Shown here: positions 57,522-64,000 of the stretch, piece after piece
Layout of the letters: each line of letters starts with the position of its first letter
Numbering within the stretch: the stretch's first letter is position 1
Origin: Venturia oleaginea
Taxonomy: Eukaryota; Ascomycota; Dothideomycetes; Venturiales; Venturiaceae
DNA: 64,000 nucleotides
Assembly: GCA_013176395.1 (NCBI GenBank)
Contig: JABMLP010000013.1
Coordinates: 310,001-374,000 of the forward strand
Direction: 5' to 3'
Notes under the pieces: generated by a model
Told to the model about the DNA's origin: nothing
The model's database searches: none
Seen by the model: only the letters and a program-made list of their open reading frames with translations
Translations under genes and position numbers: made by a program

Positions 57522-59121
57522 GCTGTTCATGCTCTTCTCTTTCGTTTTTAGGTTGAGCAGTGCGCTCCCTTGCCTGACTTGGAGTCGGAAGTCCTTTATG
57601 CATGAGATGAGCGTTGATATCTAGTGATGTGATACCTTGACCGTGGTTCCGGCTTGCAATACACTCCTTTCTCTTGCCGTATAATTTTTCGCTGATGAAT
57701 GTGACGTAGTGAAAATCTGTTCAACCGCAAACGGTCTCGCGCTTCGACTTTTAGACAAGGCTACTTCGATCCCCCTCACCCCCAAATCACAAAGTGTCTT
57801 GCCTCATCTCACAGACAGCTATCCACACGACCGCGTTCGTCAGTATCTCAGCCAAACAGATCGCAAAGGGCCTCAGTTCCTCTGACTCGTTCACATCACC
57901 ACTTTTGTACAATCAACAGATACTATCGGCTCCGACACTCCGACTAATGACAGCACTCTTCGATACATGGCTCTGGGCACCATCATGGAGTATATGACGG
58001 ATCTCATCGATACTGGAGAAGGAACCGGTTCCACCCTTCTCATGGAAGCCATGGATTATGTGACTGAACTGGGCAAAGACTTCACGTTACGACTAATCTC
58101 GAATGCAGAATAGTCAAACGCGAAGTCCAAGTTGCGGGAAGCGGGTGGTCGAAAGTTGGTGCGGTGCGACTATGACTACGTTTGGTGGGGATTCCATCAC
58201 TCGGCTACAGTTACACCCTTTACAATTCCCCCAAGTTGGGAAGAATGGGTATAGTACCTCTATGAGTGTTCAGAGATTGAATGATTAGACGTGACCAGAC
58301 AGAGGAGCGGTTAAGGTGGTATAACAAGATAATTATCTATGTGTCGATTGAACCTTGGGGATTCTAATCTGCTGTAAACCGATTTCGCATCTAGAACACA
58401 TTCGATTCGACTTTATTTCAAGAGCTCGATGAGGTGAAAATTGTGTAGTCCGGGAGAAAAGTGTACACAAAAATGAGAAAGCCTTGGGCTTTGATCTCGG
58501 ATAATGATATTCCAAGAATTTACGGTTCGTCGTAGTCACTATTCTAGACCTAAGAACGCTGCCATCAAGAAGTGACCCAGCCTTTTTTTGTTGATAGTCT
58601 GATCAGAGCGTGAAATGAAATGATCCTGTGACATGCTGTTGAAATATAAACGTAACTAATCGAAATCCCGACGCCTCTAGCCAGAGTCAAATACAGTAGA
58701 TGCTTTAGGTTGGGTAGTGTTGAAAGATCAGTCGCGAGAGGCTGAGGCTGAGAAATAGGCGGTTTTTGGTGTTGCAAGTATTCAAATGCCAAGACATTCT
58801 ACCTATTATTATCGCAAACAGCGAGATTCCATTTCTCATTCACCTCTTCTTGCAAGCCTGACAATCAGACTTTGCCCCAATTCCGTAGCATTCCGCCAAC
58901 ACTTGCGACCGCGCAAGCCTCGCCCTTCCTTAATGCGCAGGGAAATTATTTCATCGGTCACCTTCTAGCGTCATCCCACGACACTCACTCCACGCTCCGC
59001 GATCTCGCTTCATCAGCCTACTCCCATTCAACGATTCCATCGCGCCCAGTCCCAGTTTGCATGATCGAAGAACTGTGCAGACTCGGAGATTCCCACGGGC
59101 GAAAAGAGGGGGCCGGAGGAG
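57522..59121. other. Intergenic, with one possible gene remnant
   Basis: Apart from the frame described at 57811-58113, nothing coding is seen. The overlapping frames around 58786-59156 lie in the leader of the THO2 gene. Confidence 0.45.
57811..58113 (+). pseudogene. Possible gene remnant, unknown function
   Basis: One frame reads TDSYPHDRVRQYLSQTDRKG to a TGA at 57883-57885. It then continues without another stop through STDTIGSDTPTNDSTLRYMA, LGTIMEYMTDLIDTGEGTG and LLMEAMDYVTELGKDFTLRL to a TAG at 58111-58113. The composition is protein-like, and the second half alone could be a small protein starting at MALGTIMEYM. No family is recognised. Confidence 0.3.
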
Positions 59122-62100
59122 ATGGCACCGAACAAGAGAAGGAGGCCGCAAGATGATGACCCCAGGCCTAACAGGAACTCACCTCATCGCCCACAGAACC
59201 TGAACCTCGCCCAGCAGAACCAGCAGATGTCGTATGGCGGTGGAAATCGCGGTGGCAGAAGAGGTAGCCGTGGAGGTGGAGGTGGAAGAAATGGTCAACA
59301 TTCACAACCACAGAGCCCAACCATCACTCCACACGACCAGCAACCCGCGGCCGCCACTACTGCTACCAGCAATGCTATGCCGGCGCCCGCGCCTGTCCAA
59401 CCACCAGTAAGAGCCCTAAATGCACCAAGTCAAACACCGAGGCCTGCTCAAGGCCCTGCTCCAATCGCGCCCAAACCGAACACTCCTCCATACCATTACC
59501 AATACCTTACGGAAGAACGCGTGAAGGCATGGCAGACGTCTGGAAGGCAGGCGGTCATCGAAGACGCGCTAAAAGAGCAGGAAAAAGAAGAATGGATCAC
59601 ACTGGGCGTCATCTTTCAGGAACTTCTTCAGGCCGCATTCAATGGTCTAATGAACAGAGATGATGCCGGTGCAGTCGTGAAAGAGATATCAGCAAAGTCG
59701 AGCAAGAAAGAGCTCTTGGATTTAGACTGTCTCTTTCTGGACACCTTTTCAATTTTCGCTGATGTTGAAACCCAGGCGGCAGCTGTCCTACAACCATTTC
59801 TGCTAGCAACAGGCATTTCGCATTCACTGCTTCGTGAAGTACTGGATGCCGCACCTCTTCAGACTCTTGGCCTTGTCCGGACCACATTCGACCGCATGGG
59901 GATCCGACATTCCACAAATGTACTATACCGGCAATCGGCATACAATCTGCTAAGAGAAGAAACCGAGGGATATTCGAAGTTGATGACAGAATACTTCACG
60001 GTGACAGCGAACTTCAAGCCGACAAATGACGTGGTTAAAGACACTTACGAAAAGGTCAAGGCCTTGATTGGTGCTTTTGACCTTGATGTAGGCAGAGTCC
60101 TCGACGTCACGCTCGACGCCTTTGCAAACAGCCTCGTCAAGTATAACAAGTTCTACACCAAATTTCTCAGGATTAGCGCATGGTGGCCACAAGAGAAAGT
60201 TGTACCAGGCTTCACACGGGAGCAAGACGACTGCGGTAATCTTCCACCATGGGCAAGGCCAGACTATCCTACCCTTGACACAACTCCCGAGGACCTGCAA
60301 AAGGTTGAGGCGAATAAGTTGGAGAGAGATGTGAGATTTTGGAAGCGCGTCGAAGAGATTGGTCTGGCTGCTTTCTACGAACTGGGTGGACGTCGTGTCC
60401 TCAACAACGAGGAGAAAACCGGTGCTCTGGAGAACGGTGAAGGGAAGGAACAGGACAACAAGGGCGAGTCGGCTCGTGAATGGATCAATGCGACAGGGAC
60501 TTTCCCACCATTGGGCAATGAGACCGCAGCACAGATTCTTGGTTTCAAGCTTCGATTCTATGCATCTCCTGCCCGCGATAAGGATGACATGCTTCCCGAA
60601 ACCCTCATTTGGCTCACAGCGCTGTTGATCAAAATTGGCTTCGTTTCAATTCGAGATCTATACCCGCACTTGTATCCAGCCGATGATGCTATGGAAGCAA
60701 GTAAAGATAAGCTCATCAAAGAAAAAGAAGAAAGAGACAGGAAGAGGCGACCAGGAGGCGGAACCAATGCACTCACAATGGCCGGTGCGTTGCCTGACGA
60801 AGGACCGGGTGGACGCCCTGTCCGAGAGTCGGATTCGCGATCCTTACCACTACGACCTGATACAGTTGCCAGCAAAGGCGGCTCAACACCAGCTAGACCT
60901 GATCCTGAAGACAGTGAGACTCTTCCTGAGCCAGCAGATCAGAAAATTTTGCTTCTGAAAAGCTTGCTTATGGTTGGCGCAATACCTGAAGCACTTTTCA
61001 TCTTGGGCAAGTTCCCATGGCTTCTCGACCTACACCCCGATCTCCCTCAATATCTCCATCGCATACTACACCACTCACTATCCAAAATCGCCGAGGAAAT
61101 GCGACCCGTCTCACAGCATCCACTGCTTCGACAATCTCAGAAGAGGATCTCTGCAGTCTTTCCAAGCGGCTACGTCGCGTTTGAAGGCCGAGAGCCGCTG
61201 AGAGAGATGAAGCACGCGCAACTGGAGAAGATCGACTGGGCCGAGGGCGTCAAGTACCGGTTTTACTGGCAGGAGTGGGCAGACAACATCCCCATATGCC
61301 AGACCATCGATGATGTTTTCCGTTTGTGTTCAACGCTTCTTAACCTTGCTGGTGTCAAGATTGGCCAAGATCCAACACTCATGACACTCTTGGCTCGAGT
61401 CGGAAAGAAGAACTTGCAAGAAGACTCATCTCCCGAGAACCATGAGCGGTGGTTCAATCTTTCCAAGCGTCTGCTCGTCCCAGCCCTTAGCTTGACTAAG
61501 CTGAACCCTGCTGTTGTCAACGAGGTGTTTGAATTGATCAAATTCTTCCCGCTGGACAAGCGATACAACATCTACGCTGAATGGTTCACCGGCCAGACTT
61601 CCAGAAACTCGGACATCAAAGACGCTTTCGAACAAACCAGAGCTGAGACTAAGGACGTGCTCAAGCGTATTAGCAAGACCAACACGAGAGAGATGGCCCG
61701 CGCGTTCGCCAAGATTTCCTACGCCTCTCCTGGCGTCGTCTTTTCGGTAATGCTCAGCCAAATCGAGTCTTACGCCAATCTCATCGACATTGTGGTCGAG
61801 TGCTCTCGGTATCTCACATTTCTTGGATACGAAGTCCTCATCTGGTCACTACTACAGGCCCTAAGTGGAGCTGGCAGAGGTCGAGTGCAGTCAGATGGCA
61901 TGTTGACTAGTTCCTGGCTCAAAGCGCTTTCGAAATTTGCCGGAAAGGCACTCAAGCGGTACAAGTCATTAGATCCTATGCCAGTATTACGATATGTGAA
62001 CGCACAGCTTCAGAAAGGTAATTCCACCGATCTTGAGGTCCTCGAGGAGCTGGTCGAAAACATGGCAGGCATCAAGCCGGACACCAATTGGTCTGAGGAA

Positions 62101-64000
62101 CAATGTCTTGCCATGGCTGGACGACCACTACTTCAATCTCAGACACTGAAGACTCTCGCCGATACTCGGCATCTCTCACAGCCAGCTTCGAATCGTCTTA
62201 TGCATGCATTGACGAGAAGCGGGTTGGCAGGACAACTTCTCGTGGCCATTGCTCGAGAGCGACAGAACTACATGGACAAAGCTGTCCAGGAAGGCGCGCC
62301 AGTCAAGGTCATGAGTCGCAATCTGTCGAAAATTCAAGATGCTTTTGTTCAATACCTCGATATGCTTCGCTTCCTCCTTCCGACCCACGAATTCGACAAA
62401 CAAGTTCCCAATTTGGCCGAGCTGCTCTCACGTTATGGAATCGATGTGTCGGTGGCTTTCGCCATCTGTCGACCAAGTATCCAATACCTCATGGAAGAGT
62501 CTGACAAAGCGGAGGATGCTGCAAAGGCAGGAGAAAAGAAGGAACAAACACCCAGTACAACTGCCACCACGGCCGTGACGAATGGTGACGTGGAAATGGC
62601 CGATGCAACAAGCCAGGACACAACGGTGTCCAAAATTAATGGCGTGAACGGTACGCAGTCAAAAGACGTCGAGATGAAGGAAATCTCACAACCAGCAACC
62701 CCGTCGTCGAGTGGCGATGTTAGCAAACCAAACGTGCCAATTCATCCTGTTCTGCAGAACCTGATGGACAGCCTCAGAAATACGCTTTCGGAAGAACAGC
62801 TCGACTCAATCAGTTTGTCGTTCTATGTACGCTTCTGGCAACTGTCACTTGGCGACTTGATGGCACCTCGTTACGAAGTGGAGATCAGCAAAATCAGGGA
62901 GCAAATCAAGGGACTGTCTTCCGGAAGAGACAAGGCTAGACTCCAGAAGGTGGAGACGGGCCTCGGTGCTGAAGCTGCGAAGCACATGAAGCATGTCATG
63001 GTCGTCAGGAAGAATATCATGGCCGGCGAGCGCAAGATTTGGTTTGTGGAGTTTCCACCCGAGAAGCAGGACGCGTTGATGGACGCCATCATACAGGAGT
63101 GCTTCATTCCACGTCTAACTTTATCGCCAATTGACGCGACATTCACGGCTAGGTTCATCTTCTGGATCCACAAGATGGGCACTCCTGGTTTCAAGACTAA
63201 GTATGTCCTCGACCGTATACTTCGCGCCGGAACTCTTCAAAGTCTCCTCTTCATGTGGACCGAGAAAGAGGCTAAGAACTTCAGTGTCTTCTTGAATGAG
63301 GTCTTGAAAGAGCTTCGCTTCTGGCACAACAAGTCTGAGATCTTTGAGAAAGAGGCATTGGGTCCTCAGAGAGACTTTCCCGGTTTCGCTACAGAGCTCC
63401 GAGAGGATGGTATGGGAAAGACTCACATTGATTTTGAAGACTTCCGTCGTGACTTATTCAAATGGCACTGCGAGATCAGCGCTGCCTTCAAAAAGCTCCT
63501 TAAGAGCGATGAATTCATGCGAATTCGCAACACTTTCCAGGTCCTTCAAGGCATCCACACGCAATTCCCAGCTCTCAACTTTCACGGAAAGGCCATTATT
63601 GAGAGCGTCACGACATTGTCAAAGGAGGATTCAAGAGAGGATATCAAACTGTCTGCTTCGTCGTTGCTGGCCAACATTCAGAGACTCCAGAAAGACTGGT
63701 TGCCCGTTCAGGCTTTCAGAAAGGTATGTATATTCGGTCAGACAACAGGCTTGAAGCCATCACTAACGTTGGCACAGAATGATTCTTCGGATGCTGCAGC
63801 AAATTGCACAGCCACAAAGGCAGCAGGCACAGCCAGCAGCAACGGCGCACATGCCGAGGACGGCGAAATTGACGATTCCAAAGTCGCCAACAAGTCTGCC
63901 CCAGCTTCGCAACTCGCTCCAGTAACCATAGAAGCGAATCATCTGCGACCTGACAGCGCTCGTGGAGGTCTTGCCCGAACTCCTGATGTTCAGTCAACCT
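59122..64000 (+). CDS. tho2: THO complex subunit 2 (THO2), 3' end outside the window
   Basis: THO2 is the scaffold of the THO complex, which couples transcription to mRNP assembly and export in the nucleus. The first exon is 59122-63723 (1534 codons), followed by a 54 bp intron (GTATGT...CACTAACG...ACAG) and exon 2 from 63778 to beyond the window edge. The N-terminus is basic and RGG-like (MAPNKRRRPQDDDPRPNRNS, GGGNRGGRRGSRGGGGGRNG). A helical THOC2 N-terminal region starts near 130 (YHYQYLTEERVKAWQTSGRQ) and includes VSIRDLYPHLYPADDAM and AEGVKYRFYWQEWADNIPIC. The Tho2 core lies at about 1220-1510 (FYVRFWQLSLGDLMAPRYEV, IMAGERKIWFVEFPPEKQDA, WIHKMGTPGFKTKYVLDRIL). An acidic low-complexity segment lies near 1135-1215. 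The tail after the intron contains a short acidic EDGEIDDSK motif. Confidence 0.93.
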   Translation, partial: MAPNKRRRPQDDDPRPNRNSPHRPQNLNLAQQNQQMSYGGGNRGGRRGSRGGGGGRNGQHSQPQSPTITPHDQQPAAATTATSNAMPAPAPVQPPVRALNAPSQTPRPAQGPAPIAPKPNTPPYHYQYLTEERVKAWQTSGRQAVIEDALKEQEKEEWITLGVIFQELLQAAFNGLMNRDDAGAVVKEISAKSSKKELLDLDCLFLDTFSIFADVETQAAAVLQPFLLATGISHSLLREVLDAAPLQTLGLVRTTFDRMGIRHSTNVLYRQSAYNLLREETEGYSKLMTEYFTVTANFKPTNDVVKDTYEKVKALIGAFDLDVGRVLDVTLDAFANSLVKYNKFYTKFLRISAWWPQEKVVPGFTREQDDCGNLPPWARPDYPTLDTTPEDLQKVEANKLERDVRFWKRVEEIGLAAFYELGGRRVLNNEEKTGALENGEGKEQDNKGESAREWINATGTFPPLGNETAAQILGFKLRFYASPARDKDDMLPETLIWLTALLIKIGFVSIRDLYPHLYPADDAMEASKDKLIKEKEERDRKRRPGGGTNALTMAGALPDEGPGGRPVRESDSRSLPLRPDTVASKGGSTPARPDPEDSETLPEPADQKILLLKSLLMVGAIPEALFILGKFPWLLDLHPDLPQYLHRILHHSLSKIAEEMRPVSQHPLLRQSQKRISAVFPSGYVAFEGREPLREMKHAQLEKIDWAEGVKYRFYWQEWADNIPICQTIDDVFRLCSTLLNLAGVKIGQDPTLMTLLARVGKKNLQEDSSPENHERWFNLSKRLLVPALSLTKLNPAVVNEVFELIKFFPLDKRYNIYAEWFTGQTSRNSDIKDAFEQTRAETKDVLKRISKTNTREMARAFAKISYASPGVVFSVMLSQIESYANLIDIVVECSRYLTFLGYEVLIWSLLQALSGAGRGRVQSDGMLTSSWLKALSKFAGKALKRYKSLDPMPVLRYVNAQLQKGNSTDLEVLEELVENMAGIKPDTNWSEEQCLAMAGRPLLQSQTLKTLADTRHLSQPASNRLMHALTRSGLAGQLLVAIARERQNYMDKAVQEGAPVKVMSRNLSKIQDAFVQYLDMLRFLLPTHEFDKQVPNLAELLSRYGIDVSVAFAICRPSIQYLMEESDKAEDAAKAGEKKEQTPSTTATTAVTNGDVEMADATSQDTTVSKINGVNGTQSKDVEMKEISQPATPSSSGDVSKPNVPIHPVLQNLMDSLRNTLSEEQLDSISLSFYVRFWQLSLGDLMAPRYEVEISKIREQIKGLSSGRDKARLQKVETGLGAEAAKHMKHVMVVRKNIMAGERKIWFVEFPPEKQDALMDAIIQECFIPRLTLSPIDATFTARFIFWIHKMGTPGFKTKYVLDRILRAGTLQSLLFMWTEKEAKNFSVFLNEVLKELRFWHNKSEIFEKEALGPQRDFPGFATELREDGMGKTHIDFEDFRRDLFKWHCEISAAFKKLLKSDEFMRIRNTFQVLQGIHTQFPALNFHGKAIIESVTTLSKEDSREDIKLSASSLLANIQRLQKDWLPVQAFRKVCIFGQTTGLKPSLTLAQNDSSDAAANCTATKAAGTASSNGAHAEDGEIDDSKVANKSAPASQLAPVTIEANHLRPDSARGGLARTPDVQST

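Noticed and set aside
56406..57530. 374-codon frame antisense to the 5-aminolevulinate synthase gene
   Set aside because: It lies fully opposite a clearly conserved gene, and its translation has no domain and an unusual Cys/Ser/His-rich composition.
1..64000. tRNA or rRNA genes
   Set aside because: I noticed no cloverleaf with matching A and B boxes and no rRNA-like sequence by reading. A tRNA scan would be decisive.
1..64000. Secondary-metabolite, mating-type or antiviral gene cluster
   Set aside because: No polyketide or peptide synthase, HMG/alpha-box, NLR or RNA-silencing gene is visible. The genes are mostly housekeeping and functionally unrelated.

Overview
The window is nuclear DNA from a filamentous ascomycete (Pezizomycotina). 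Most genes are interrupted by short GT-AG introns of about 45-160 bp, often with TACTAAT/CTAAC-like branch sites. The gene set is fungal: choline sulfatase, a fungal-specific transcription factor, a GPI-anchored wall-type protein, a 5-aminolevulinate synthase with a mitochondrial leader, and THO2. The style of the proteins and of the pogo/Fot elements fits a leotiomycete, but order and genus cannot be fixed from the sequence alone.

Layout. 1-8.5 kb is repeat-rich: a pogo/Fot transposase remnant, a TIR element (1072-2194), a decayed gene (about 2.9-5.2 kb), and a 1.6 kb insertion (6046-7649) with a 14 bp target duplication and an AATC tail. 8.5-12.5 kb holds dcp1 (minus) and an inositol polyphosphate 5-phosphatase (plus). 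A broken Fot-like element lies at 12.8-14.6 kb. 14.8-20.3 kb holds an AT-hook/F-box protein, a GPI-anchored Ser/Thr-rich protein, ribosomal protein eL14 and NAC-alpha. 21.5-25.3 kb is a second transposon cluster: a solo LTR with perfect 5 bp duplication, a full-length Fot-like element with an open transposase, a second candidate solo LTR, and a near-identical second copy of the 1072-2194 element. 26.4-27.2 kb is an EthD-like pseudogene. 28.1-48.2 kb holds POP1, a secreted Cys-rich protein followed by a 47-copy pentanucleotide array, choline sulfatase, a transcription factor, a disrupted DUF4203 membrane protein gene and glutathione synthetase. 48.9-64 kb holds a large SNF2 ATPase, 5-aminolevulinate synthase and THO2, which runs off the right edge.

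The host genes do not form one pathway. They are mostly RNA metabolism (DCP1, POP1, THO2), translation (eL14, NAC), chromatin (SNF2) and core metabolism (glutathione, heme, choline sulfate). No secondary-metabolite or defence cluster is visible. The most informative parts are the mobile elements: three pogo/Fot families that all carry a C-terminal CCHC zinc knuckle, an open transposase whose second catalytic aspartate is changed to glycine, two copies of a non-autonomous element that share the same defects, and a non-coding retroposon-like insertion built of alternating tandem repeats.

Exon joins were derived by eye from splice consensus and phase. They agree arithmetically but have not been tested against transcripts.
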